Shown here piece by piece: positions 22,597-34,400 of a stretch of DNA of 64,000 nucleotides. The position numbers were made by a program, and so were the translations under genes. Numbering within the stretch: the first letter of the stretch is position 1; each line of letters starts with the position of its first letter. The notes beneath the pieces were generated by a model. It did not search any database. It was not told the origin of the DNA and worked only from the letters and a program-made list of their open reading frames with translations. The stretch comes from Paraphaeosphaeria minitans (Eukaryota; Ascomycota; Dothideomycetes; Pleosporales; Didymosphaeriaceae): assembly GCA_015832175.1 (NCBI GenBank), contig WJXW01000009.1, positions 372,001 through 436,000 of the forward strand, written 5' to 3'.

Positions 22597-23469
22597 ATTG
22601 GTGTGCTTTTAGGCTGTTCGTTGTAGGAATGGAAGTCGGTCGCCGCAGGTGGGGTGCTGGTGTGCAGCTTGTAGGGTGGGTGAGTAGGGAAGGGTTTTAG
22701 TATGTAAGAGCTGGCATCCAGCACCTACCTAAAAGCGACAGGCCACGTTAGGTGGTATGACGGGCAAGATGAGCGGCGCCCGGCACGATAGGACGTGCAA
22801 GAATTCGTTCGTGCGGCTTGGGGGTGACGACAGTATGATTTTGCGCAGAAAGACCCACCAAGATGCGGGTGCGCACAGGTTGGGCGGTAGCGGGCAAGGA
22901 AGCTGGGAGACCAAGGGTGCGGAAGCTAATGAAGATTGGAGGCAACAGACTGTGCCTCAGGCAGGTTAGAATGGCGCGCAATCTTGGGGTGTCGCAAAAA
23001 CAGGTGAAGGCCGCTGGTTGCCAAACGCGTGCAGCTCCAAATCGCATGTTGCTTCGCGGGCAGTGACGTAACCCGTCTCGCCGCAGCCGCAGGGGCCCGA
23101 TGCAGCAGTGGAGTGTGCCGCAGTGGAGTGTGCCGCAGTGGAGTGTGCGCATCCGGATCCGAGCTGGCTGAACACACCGAGTTTCAAGTTGTTGAGCCTG
23201 TTTCTTTTCTGGTCTGGCACCGCCATCTGCAAGGCAATGTGCATGGAAGCTTCTTTACTTGGGTGCCAGTCACGTGCATGGGCGCTCTCAGCCTAAGCCT
23301 TCTCCGTACGACCGCGCTTCCCTCGCGCCCCAACGCGTTTCCATCACCACGTCCTTCACAGACTAGTCTACCTAGCTGTTCCCTGCAAAGTGAGTCGCCA
23401 GACTACCTACCTACGAACTGGGCGTGACCACCATCATCACGCGTCGCCTTGTTCGCCGACTCGCCCAGC
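22597..23469. other. Divergent promoter, TPS1 / HIRIP3-like gene
   Basis: An 873-nt shared upstream region. It includes a 3 x 15-bp tandem repeat (listed separately). One AGGGG pentamer (stress-response-element-like) occurs near 23,090, but a single pentamer is weak evidence. The right end is pyrimidine-rich. Confidence 0.5.
23105..23149 (+). repeat. 15-bp tandem repeat, three copies
   Basis: Three copies of GCAGTGGAGTGTGCC; the third ends in G. Confidence 0.9.
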
Positions 23470-24851
23470 ATGTCGGACTCTGAGACATATGTCCCTTCCA
23501 ACGCAGCCGTTTCGAGAGCGATTCGCCATGTTGTCATCGCGATACACATGGCAGGCAAGGATGACAGCCTGACCGTCAATCACGTCCGCACTCAAGCGGA
23601 GAAGAAGCTGGGAATGGACACTGGCTTTCTCAAGGAGGACCGGTGGAAGAATGCGAGTAAGACATGGATCAAAGAGGCTGTGGTATGTTTGCCTTTCGCG
23701 CACGAGCCCTTGATGCAGGTTGTGTGAGAATAGAACCGCAACGTTGCCATTTGCAAGCGACCCACCAATTGCTCTGGGCTCCATGGCTTTGTAGCAGAGA
23801 GACTAACAAACATCAGGAGCGATATTGCGGCGACGAAGTTGAGCCTGAAACTAGTCCGAAGAAACCCTCCAAGGCGAAACCAAAGGCGAAGCCTGAGCCG
23901 AAGAAGACGGCGAAAAAGTCCGAGGCCGACAGCGCAGCGCGCGGTGTCAAGAGGAAAGCACCTGCGCCCGCGAAGAAGCCACCGAAACGCACGAAGACCG
24001 TCTCCTCCGACGAGGAATCCGAGGCTGCGCTCTCCGACTCACCTGTGCAGGAAGATGAATTGTCAGATGCTGAAAGCGAGCCAATCAAGAAACCTGCACG
24101 TCGCCAGAAACAGGTGGTAGCGGAGGATTCAGATGAGCACGATGTAGCTCCGCCAAAGTCTCGACCCCAGGAAGAGAACACAACCGCCGATAGTGAGGAA
24201 GATACCGGGCGCCCTGCAACGTCATCTCCCGCTGTAAAAGATGATGGTGGGGACAGCGACCTTTCGAGCGTGATCGACGACTCTCCGGTTAAGAAACGGA
24301 AACGAAACACCGAGAAGCCCGCAACGGCAGCGAAGGGCGCAAAAGCAAAAGCACAACCAAAGGCGAAGGCAGCCAAGACCGAAGACGATCCAGATCAGGC
24401 AGAGATAAAGCGGTTGCAGGGCTGGCTTGTGAAGTGTGGCATCCGCAAAGTGTGGGGAAGGGAGCTTGCCAAGTGTGACACTCCTAAGGATAAGATCCGC
24501 CACCTCACGGGCATGCTCAAGGACGCCGGCATGGACGGCAAATACTCCGTCGAGAAGGCTGCTAAAATCAAGGAGCAACGGGAGTTTGCCAAAGACCTAG
24601 AAGAGATCCAGGCAGGTGCCGCAGCGTGGGGCGATACCATCAGCACCGGACGTCCACGCCGCGCTGCTGCTCGGTCTGTACCTCCGGTCATCCTTGCAAA
24701 ATATAGTGATGATGAAGACGAGGAGAAGGCCCTAGGTGCGAAGGACGATGGCACCGACGACGATGATCATGATGAAGTTCACAGTGATTCCGGATCCGAT
24801 GACAGCGCTGGCGGAAAAGACGACGAGGGCGTAGATGAAGACTCGGAGTAA
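23470..24851 (+). CDS. HIRIP3-like nuclear protein with DEK-C-like N-terminus
   Basis: Exons 23470-23682 and 23817-24851, a 134-nt intron, phase 0, 415 residues. Residues 1-75 form a DEK_C-like helical domain (VSRAIRHVVIAIHMAG, KKLGMDTGFLKEDRWKN). The middle is long and disordered, with lysine-rich, nuclear-localisation-like KPKAKPEPKKTAKK and many acidic serine clusters (casein-kinase-2-type sites). Residues about 267-338 (LQGWLVKCGIRKVWGREL, HLTGMLKDAGMDGKYS) match the C-terminal region of HIRA-interacting protein HIRIP3, next to a CHZ-type H2A.Z/H2B-binding motif in metazoan proteins. The last 60 residues are almost purely acidic, as in histone chaperones. The likely role is histone or chromatin binding in the nucleus; the fungal protein itself is little studied. 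Confidence 0.82.
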
Positions 24852-25887
24852 GAGAAAGCTTGATATGATTTACCAGCCTCTTTTCTATCCCGAGGTAACG
24901 CATGAAACGTCGAGTTTGTCTACGATAGATCGCAGGGCTTCTTCTCGGGCTTCCTCGCTTTGATCATTCTAGCACCCAAAAGTTCCCCAGATACCCACAA
25001 AGTAGGCGTAGCACTAGCTGTTGCCACGCATAATATATGTAGTACAAGATTTCACAGCCTGTGTTCTTCCGTCGTGACCTTCTCCAACCCAACTGAGGAC
25101 TGTCTTTGGCATTATTATGGAGTTGACTCTTCCTGCCCACATTGCACAGTGCCCTGTGGGCACTCGATCTTTAGCCTTTTGCTCTATGCATCTTCTAGCC
25201 AAAGACGACCACGGAGGTTTCCAAAATAGCCTCCACCTGACCCTGGTGAAAGCTTAATGTCGTAGTAGAGAACAAATGCATGGGCTCAGGTCCGAATAGC
25301 TTTACCTGATGACATGCGTTGGGCAATGAGACCAAATGCAGCGACTGAGGACATGAATATGACGAGATTATAGAACTACGATATCGTAATCAATACATAG
25401 CCTTAGTCATTGCTCTTAGGAGACGTACCGCGTTCCTCGAGTATGAGCTCTCCTCCGCCTCAGTGCGAGCTTCCACAAACAAGCGACGCAAGTTGGGTAG
25501 GTTAGAAGGCTATCCTTATCAGTCGTATTACGTAGAGCACTCCGAGAACTTACCATGTTGGCTGTCTCTCGTTGTTTCGTGCAAGTGCAAGCCGAGCTAG
25601 CAAGAGGTTCGATGCGATGCGACGGGCGGCGCACGGACCCTCCGCCATTGTCAATGTGGCAGTCGCTTTGGACGGAGCTGCGGGCTCACCGATTCGAGCC
25701 TCGATAATTCATTCCCCAATTCCAACCGCTCTTCGACACTTCGACGCCGTTCCGAAACGATCCCTGTCAGAAGGATACATATTCCCGTCGTTTCGACTTT
25801 CCTCGCAAACGTTCCTCCCACCTATCGAGCTAGGACGGCGAGTGAGGGGCCCGCGGTGGTCGTGGCCTACATCTGTAAAGCGTTGCG
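24852..25887. other. Intergenic region upstream of AP-1 beta
   Basis: 3' flank of the nuclear protein gene and promoter of the adaptin gene. No other gene or repeat is recognised. Confidence 0.6.
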
Positions 25888-28476
25888 ATGGCGGTCAACA
25901 GGATAAGAGGCGCTTTCGCGGTGCCGAGGAAGGGAGAGACGTTCGAACTGAGGGCAGGCTTGGTGTAAGAAGCTCTCCGAGGATGTTCAAGCGCCTCTAA
26001 GCTAACTGTTGCCTACAGGTCTCAATATGCATACGAACGGTCAGCGCACCTCTCTCACCTTTGCCTGCTGGAGTGGAAATACTGAGACTATAACAGGAAG
26101 GAAGCCATTCAGAAGACCATCATGTCCATGACACTTGGCAAGGATGTGTCTGCGCTGTTCCCTGACGTACTCAAGAACATTGCGACCGCAGATCTTGACC
26201 AGAAGAAGCTGGTATATCTATACCTCATGTAGGCGCCCAAAGGCTTGAAGATGGTATATTTCCCATACTTACATGCTCAGGAACTACGCCAAATCGCATC
26301 CCGACCTATGTATTCTTGCAGTCAATACGTTCGTCCAAGACTCGGAAGATCCAAACCCCCTGGTACGCGCACTCGCCATACGGACAATGGGCTGCATTCG
26401 GGTAGAGAAAATGGTAGACTATATGGAAGAACCCTTGCGCAAAACCCTCCGAGACGAATCGCCGTACGTCCGAAAAACGGCAGCTCTTTGCGTCGCGAAG
26501 CTGTTCGATCTGAATCCCGCCTTGTGCATAGAGAATGGCTTTATCGAGCAATTGCAGGAGATGGTTGGCGACCCGAACCCTATGGTAGTCGCAAACTCGG
26601 TCACCGCGCTCGTCGAGATAGAGGAGACAAGTCCCGAAACGAAGGCATTCACCATCACCGCCGTAACGCTCAAGAAGATGTTGATGGCTCTCAATGAATG
26701 CACAGAATGGGGACGCGTTACCATCTTGACCACCCTTGCCGACTACAAAGCGCAAGACATCAAAGAGGCGGAGCATATATGCGAAAGGGTGTCGCCTCAA
26801 TTTCAGCACGTCAATCCGAGTGTGGTACTCGCTGCTGTGAAAGTTGTCTTTCTGCATATGAGAAACATATCTCCCGAGCTCGTCAAATCATACACCAAGA
26901 AGATGGCGCCACCACTAGGTATGTTTAATACATGTCCAATGTTCCTCAGCGACTGACCCAATCCAGTCACGCTCATATCGTCCGCACCTGAAGTCCAATA
27001 TGTGGCGCTTAGGAATATTGATCTCATCCTCCAAAAGCAGCCAGAAATCTTGAGCAAAGAAATGCGCGTCTTCTTCTGCAAGTATAATGACCCGCCATAT
27101 CTGAAGCTGCAAAAACTCGATATCATGGTCCGGATAGCGAACGATAAGAACGTTGACCAACTGTTAGCGGAATTGAAGGAGTATGCCATGGAGGTTGACA
27201 TGGATTTCGTCAGACGGGCAGTCAAAGCCATCGGCCAAGTGGCCATCAAGATCGAAAGCGCGAGCGAAAAATGTGTAAACACTCTCCTGGACCTGATCAA
27301 CACGAAGGTCAACTACGTGGTACAGGAAGCGATAGTAGTGATCAAGGACATATTCCGAAAATACCCAGGATACGAAGGCATAATACCGACCCTTTGCCAA
27401 TGTATCGATGAGCTGGACGAGCCAAATGCGCGAGCAGCGCTCATTTGGATAGTGGGTGAATACGCCGAGAAGATCAACAACGCTGGCGAGATACTCACCA
27501 ACTTTGTTGACACTTTCGCGGAAGAGTTCACACAAGTGGGTGGTTCCTTCACGACGCAAGGGTGCTAAAGCTGACGGGTTCACAGGTACAACTTCAGATC
27601 CTCACTGCGGTTGTCAAACTTTTCTTGAAGAAGCCAGATGAATCCCAAGGTTTAGTACAAAAGGTCCTGCAGGCGGCAACAGCAGAAAACGACAACCCCG
27701 ACATTCGTGATCGAGCATACGTCTACTGGCGGTTACTGTCCAGCGATCCTCAGGTCGCAAAGGTGAGCACCTACGCGTTATAGTAGCTGAGTTTGGCTAA
27801 CCATCTATAGAATATCGTTCTCTCTAACAAGCCCGCAATCACCAGTACTATCCCAACTATGCCGCCTCAGCTACTGGAGCAACTCCTAGCGGAGCTCTCG
27901 ACGCTCGCTTCGGTGTACCACAAGCCTCCGGAGGCCTTCCTCGGCCAGGGCCGGTATGGCGCAGAAGCCATGCAAAGAGCTGCCATCGAGTAAGCACACA
28001 ATCACATGGCACTTTCAACATGGCTAATTGTTTCAAGGGAACAACGGGAGAATGCGCTCGAGAATCCGATTGCTGCAGACGCTGTTGCAGCGGCAGCTTC
28101 TGGCGGCCGGGCGGCACCTCAATCGAACATCGAAAACCTGCTCGACATCGATTTCGACGGCTCCGCACCAGCGTCATTACAGAAGCAGCCTTCAAAGGGC
28201 GAATCAGGATTGGAAGGTCTGGCTGGTACGCCTCAGCGTGTTGCTTCACCTGCGGCAGGAAACGCTGCACCTGCATCGACTATCGACGATTTGATGGGTC
28301 TTTTTGGAGATGGGGGTGGAGGGGCCCAACCTACTGGCCCCATGACTAACGACGACATCATGAACGGTTTCGCTGGTATCAACATATCAGAGAACAGCCA
28401 GCCGCCGCCGCCTCAACAGCAGCTGGGCGGACAATCTGCACCAAAGAGCAACCAGGATCTATTGGACCTGTTCTAG
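25888..28476 (+). CDS. APL2: AP-1 complex subunit beta (clathrin adaptor, adaptin)
   Basis: Eight exons: 25888-25964, 26019-26039, 26097-26228, 26281-26918, 26967-27535, 27586-27762, 27811-27989, 28038-28476. All phases agree; 743 residues. The second exon is only 21 nt and encodes SQYAYE. The N-terminal trunk (about 1-580) is an armadillo-like solenoid with highly conserved blocks ([37 protein letters not shown]). The hinge carries clathrin-box-like LLDIDF and ends in LLDLF. There is no C-terminal ear domain, as in fungal AP-1 beta, and the length is near yeast Apl2. It forms the AP-1 core with gamma, mu1 and sigma1 and selects cargo for clathrin vesicles at the trans-Golgi network and endosomes. 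AP-2 beta is the main alternative; the start [17 protein letters not shown] favours AP-1. Confidence 0.95.
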
Positions 28477-28885
28477 ACATGTACGGGGCGGCCAGTACCT
28501 TTGGTTTTGTTGGGCGAAAAGCGGTCGATAGCATTTTGGGCGTATTGCGGGCTGCGAGCTTGTATGAGACTATGTAGAGAACGAACAGGCAACACTGTAC
28601 ATGGCTGCCTAGCAGAGAAATATGCGATGAATGTGCCTCTATGAAGTGTGAGTGAAGGCGACGCGCTGCAGCGGGTTGGCGAGAGCGGGCGGGCAAGCGA
28701 GACGTTGCTTGGCAACTGACGCAACTTAAACAGAAAGTGCTATCAAGCTATCTACCTGCTGCCTTGCAAGCTTCACCTCGTACCTATGGAAGCCTTAAGC
28801 CGCGCGAAGCTTGCATAAGTTTCTCTTGCGAGCCGCTCCCTCCCTCCCTTCCTCCACTTGCCGCGCGCCAGCCCACTCAACCGCC
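28477..28885. other. Intergenic region upstream of VID27
   Basis: About 400 nt, C/T-rich towards the right end (leader of VID27). Nothing else is seen. Confidence 0.6.
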
Positions 28886-31403
28886 ATGTTTATGCTCCGC
28901 AACCGTATGTTTGTTTGCCCCGCCCCCGCCACGGCAGCACAACGCCACTAACGCAACGCTTTCTTCTCTACAGTCAGCAAAATTGTCTTTGGCGACGCGT
29001 CCAAAGAGTCACTCGTAGAAATCCCACAAGGCCAGCTATACCTCGTCCGCCCGCGATCCGTTAAGGGCTACTCGGAGCTCATCTTCAAGGACGCCGTAGC
29101 CTCCATCCGCCGCACCGGCCAAGAGTTTCAATATCAGCTTGTCGTACAACGCGCATACGAGGAAGGCGAGGAGGACCTGCTCGACGAAGAGGGCCAAGAA
29201 GACGGCGGAGTAGACGCGCTTGGAGGCGACAAGGACGAAAAGACCTTCTTGCTCGACGAGGGCCTGCAGTTCCGCACCGACGTTCGATCGACCGGCGAGA
29301 ACATCTTCGCGTGGAGGGACCTTAGCGGCGACGTCGGCGATCTCTGGGAGTTTGTCTGCGACGCGTCGGTCAAGCCAGAGTCTGCGCTGCTGTTTGAGCG
29401 TACCGCGCTCGAGTGCCAGTACGAGCGCAAGTTTCGTCGCAGCCACGAGACGGCGACCGAGGAGGATCTGGAAGCTCTAGCCTACCTTGAAGAACCCATC
29501 CCGGACGCGAGCCCCGTTTCGAGTCCCACGAGCAAATCTCCTCCGCTTATTGAAGCTCCCACGACTGCCGACCTCTTTCCCAACACCACGCAGGAAAACA
29601 TGGCGAAGAAGGCTGCAGGCAAGGCTATCGTTCCGATCCAGGAAGAGCCAACGACAGCACCTCCTGCAGCTGCACAACCGCAAGCTGTAGGAACACTCGC
29701 AGATTGCGTTGCTGAGCTCCACCTGTTCGATTTCCCCTCTGGAACTTTCGTTCAACAGGATGCTAAAGTCCGCGCAACTGTCACAGAGCTTGGGAATTGG
29801 CAATACTGGCTACACATTGTCGGAGACGAGCGCGAGTGGCTGGGCCAGCCTGTGGTTGACGACATAAACCCTGTCTTCAACTTCGAGTTCAAGTCGTTCA
29901 TCTTCAACCATTATCTGGAAGATGGCTCAGCCTACTCCTGGCTCCTCCGCTTCAATGAACAAGAAGACCTTGAACAATTTCAACACGGCGTCATGCAAGC
30001 CCTCTGGGAGCATCTGAACGAGACCAAGTGGGGCAAGGTCAAAGACACCGACCGCGACTACGTGATGGAAGCCTTCAATGACCTCACTATGGAAGACGTG
30101 CCGGAGGAGGAAGAGGAGGAGGAGGAAGATGACTTCGAAGACGCCGACGATGGTCAGCGCAGTGAGCACTATGACGAAGATGAGTCTGAGGACGACGTCG
30201 AGACCGGGCCAAAGGATGGAGCTGCCAACTCTCAACTCGCTGTGGGATACAAGCACGATAGGTCGTTCGTTGTTCGTGGCAACAAGATTGGTGTGTTCAA
30301 ACACAGTGCAGACAACCAGCTCTCCTTTGCTACCACTATCTCGAACATCAAGACTCCCAAGGGCAAAAATTTCAATCCAAATAAGGTCATGCTGCACCAG
30401 CAGGACCAGAACATGATCCTGCAGAATCTGGATAACCCTAATGCGCTCTACCGCATGGACCTGGAGACTGGGACGGTCGTAGACGAGTGGAACGTGCACG
30501 ATGATATCCCGGTCAAGGTGTTTGCCCCAGAAAACGTAAGTCCAGTCCAATCGAACATAACAGTCATAGCTAATCATTTTACAGAAATTCGCTCAAATGA
30601 GTGGCGAGCAGACTTTCTTGGGTCTCTCCGGCAACGCCCTGTACCGTATCGATCCTCGTCTGGCAGGACACAAGCTCGTCGATGATCAATACAAACAGTA
30701 CACCACGAAGAACGCCTTTTCTGCAGCTGCAACTACCGAAAAGGGGCATATCGCTGTAGCATCAGAGAAGGGCGATATCCGCTTGTATGATCGTCTAGGC
30801 ATCAACGCGAAGACTCTTATTCCCGCTCTCGGTGACCCCATTATCGGCATGGATGTTTCCGCGGACGGTCGCTGGGTGCTTGCCACCACACGTACATATC
30901 TCCTTCTCATCGATGCTCTCCAAAAAGGCGGCAAGAACGACGGCAAACTTGGCTTTGAGAAAGCCTTCGCAAAGGACGACAAGCCGCAACCCCGTCGTCT
31001 TGCTCTCACTCCTGCGCACGTCGCACAATTCCAGCACGAGACCAAGGCGCCAATTTCGTTCACAAGTGCGCGCTTCAACACAGGCCTTGACTCTGAAGAG
31101 ACGACTATCGTCACTGCAACCGGTCCCTTCATCGTGACATGGAGTATGAAGAAGGTCCTGGCGAACCGCAGGGATCCCTACAGCATCAAGCGATACGCGG
31201 AGGAGGTCAAAGCGGACAACTTCAAGTTCGGCAGCGACAAGGGTATCATTGTGGCTCTGCCGAACGAAGTTGACATGGTCACCAAGAGGGCACTGCAGAA
31301 GCCTACGCGCGAGAGCATTGCGATGGCGACAAAGGTTGGGACGCCCAGGAAGCAGAGGGGGAGCTATTTGGGGAGGAATGATATCGTGGACAGCCCGTAC
31401 TAG
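28886..31403 (+). CDS. VID27: Vacuolar import and degradation protein 27
   Basis: Exons 28886-28904, 28974-30535 and 30585-31403, introns of 69 and 49 nt, 799 residues (yeast Vid27 is similar in length). The first exon of 19 nt encodes MFMLRN. The N-terminal domain (LVEIPQGQLYLVRPRSVKGY) and a PH-like middle domain (about 240-360) are followed by a pure-acidic linker (about 395-440). The C-terminal half is the conserved Vid27 beta-propeller-like domain, with KTPKGKNFNPNKVMLHQQDQ, FLGLSGNALYRIDPRL and ALGDPIIGMDVSADGRW. The yeast protein was linked to vacuolar import and degradation of fructose-1,6-bisphosphatase; the molecular function is unresolved. It is cytoplasmic by expectation, with no signal or membrane segment. 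Confidence 0.95.
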
Positions 31404-34400
31404 GTCCCACCCTCGCTTTATGCTGGGTAGGTAAATCGACTTTCTGAGGCGATTTCGACGGTTATGGTTGGCGAGGTGGGCGCCATGCACAATGAGATGC
31501 GTTCTTGTGGGTTTTCTTTCCACCGTGCATGAACGCTGGATGTAGGGAAGAGGCGTTTTTTTTTTCTCTCTTTATCCTTTGGTCGCGATGTCACGACTGA
31601 TCACTAATTGATGGATGCACGAGTAGATGCGGTTTCGGTAATTGATTCCCCCCAGGTACAGAGAAGGAATGGGATGGTAGCTTTGCGAATTGAAATCTCC
31701 CCTGTCGCGAAGTGCCGTGGCCTTTTGTGACTGCAGGTCTGCATGTGCGAGGAGGGATGCATGCGCCCGTGAAGAATCGGCTGGCCTGGGCCGACTGCCT
31801 TGTGGGTGCATGCCTGTCGGTCGTGGCGTGTTGGCGGACGAGAGGGAGCCGTGTAGGAAGGAGTGAGTAGGATCCTAAGTGTTGGTGGGGTGTGGCAAAG
31901 AGTGGCATGTGCTGGAGCTCCAAGCTGGATTTACGGTCCGTAGTTCCATGTGCGTTGCTAGAGCGTATGGGCTTCTTCAGAGTGGGGTTGTGCGGTTTTC
32001 AGGTAGGTTCTTCGAGCCGAGCGAATGGTGGGATGGACGCATGTCGGTGTTTACGATGAGTTCAAGGGACCGGCATGAGGGCTTTTGTGTGCTAGATTCT
32101 TTGCTGGGGGCGAGGGAAGGATTGGTGGTGTGTTTTTAACATTGCTACTTGAATCCATAGAAACGTGCTTGCAAGGAGAAGGCGGGTTAGAGGAATAGTT
32201 GTGTACTGAGTGTGACTTAGTAGGCGCACGGTAGTGCGGTTTCACTGAATTTCCGGAAAACTATAGAGACGTCGACTTCTTCGCACCGGACTATGATATG
32301 GAGAAATATCTGTAGATCACGCTCCAGACGAAATGTGCTGCGATTCATCTTGGAGGCACGACGCATGGTGTGCCATACACATCGCCTTGGGTTCGGAGGA
32401 GCTTGTCCGGACCTACTGCCGATGCCCTTTTCACACAAACACTCTTCCCACGGCTGGGGGCTTTGCGGCTCCGTGGAGTGGATCTGAGGAAATCACTAGT
32501 AGCTACGATATGCCATGAATGGCGTGGTGCTGCGAAATGAGGCGTACTAGGATCCTACGATTTCCTCCTGTCAAGTGCGGCGGCGTCTTCTCCACGCGCG
32601 CAAGAAACAAGTAGGTAGTCGATCTCCAGTACGACACATCATCTGTCGTCAAAGGACCAATGTGAGATGACCGTCTAGGTGTTGCTGTCTATGTAGTGGT
32701 GTCTGCGTACCCTCTCTCAGGCTGCAGTGCATGTCCTACCTAGGATGCGCCTCCTGGCTCACCGCTGAGTTCACTAATTCAATGCCCGGTGGATGCCTTC
32801 TACGATTCGTGCTGCTTCCAAGGTCCTTGTATAATGCTGCCGTTTGATATGCGATTGCCGCTTTACCGCTTGATATCAGGCCTCACCGCTCGTGACTCTA
32901 CCACCATCTGATCGGATACACGGGTGATCGGTCGAGGACGTGAGATTGCGATGCGATTCAGAATAACTTGCAGTGGGAATACTGCTGATGTTGAAGCATA
33001 CCGCTTTTGTGATGTCATTGTCTGTTGTGTTTGGTGAGGTCTCAGTGTCGCCGTTTCTCGCCTTTACCCCGAGGCTTGTGGCTTGGGTCGAGCTAGCTAG
33101 TCATGCCGTCGTCTCCGAATTTTGATCGGTGTTGTAAAACCGAAATTGCCATCGTGCGACGGCTAGCTCCGTTTGACGATGCGGTTTCAAGAGATGTTGT
33201 TATATTGATGTGATACCCGACATAGTTGTGGAAACGTTCCGATCCATGGCCCTTCTATTCTGGAGCTATGCCCTCCGCAGGGAAGGGTAATAAGAACGCA
33301 AGACCATCTATAATATGCAAGTAATCCAGAATCTGGTGCCTGCCTTTGTACATACCTTGAGAATCAAGTCTCTTGTCTTACTGTACCAACATGCTCCAAA
33401 ACCGGAAATTAATACTTGGTCGACTTCTACACCGATCTCCACAGGGGATTGATGCCCTTGCAGCAGCTGCACCCCGTGTATCCTGGGAAGAGATCAGGCA
33501 AACTGTTTGTGCATGCTGCATGTCTTTGACAGTTAGAGCTCCTTTTGTGAGCGTGGGTGCAACATGTACCTAACTGGTAGGCCTGAGGCTAAGAGACGTC
33601 TCGAGTCAGGTGCCAGCGGTGGCAGCATTCAATATGGTCGTAGGGCTTCACCGACGGGTTTGGGATCAACCAATGTGGCCAGGTTCTTGGTGCACTGCAT
33701 TTGGATCGGTTAGCCCTACGGCGACCGAGTTGGCTGAAGCTGCCACAGCGCCACACCTTTCCCACTCCACATTGAGTTCCCGGCAATGATCCAACAACGG
33801 CGTGCAGGTCTATTGATAGTGAAACAGCGAGGGTGAGGTGTCTGATAGGCGTGACAAGGTAGTTGGGCGTAGTTGTCGGAACGAGAGAAATGAGAGAAGT
33901 GAGGGGTGAAGAGGACCCTGAGAGTATCGTTCACGGTGCCATGTACTGCTCGTAAGCAGGAACGAGCCTCTGTCTTAGGTATCTATCTGAGAAAGGAATA
34001 GATGAGTAAAAATAAGACACTGGACGGCTGGCGTCGCCAGGGATTATCTGTTGCGGCGTAGCTTGTCATTATACTCGTGTCCCAATCCCCAATCCCCAGT
34101 CCCCGTTAGCGAGCCGCACGAAGGAACCAAAAAACCTTCCAGAAGTTGACCCGGGACGTTGAAGGCAAGGAATCGCGGACACCAAGTCCGGTGGACAAGG
34201 GTAAAAGTCGAAGTCGAGGTGCTTGGCTAATCCGGGTATAGCTAGCTCTGGGAGCCTCGGCTGCGCCTATGCGGATGTGAAGATCGCGCGAAAGTTTCAC
34301 ACTTGAGTCGAATTAACGGCACATTTGACAGGGAATCCTTTACCTGCCCCTTTCAGGAGTCCAACGGTGGCGTGGAGCTCCGGGAAGGAGTTGGATATAT

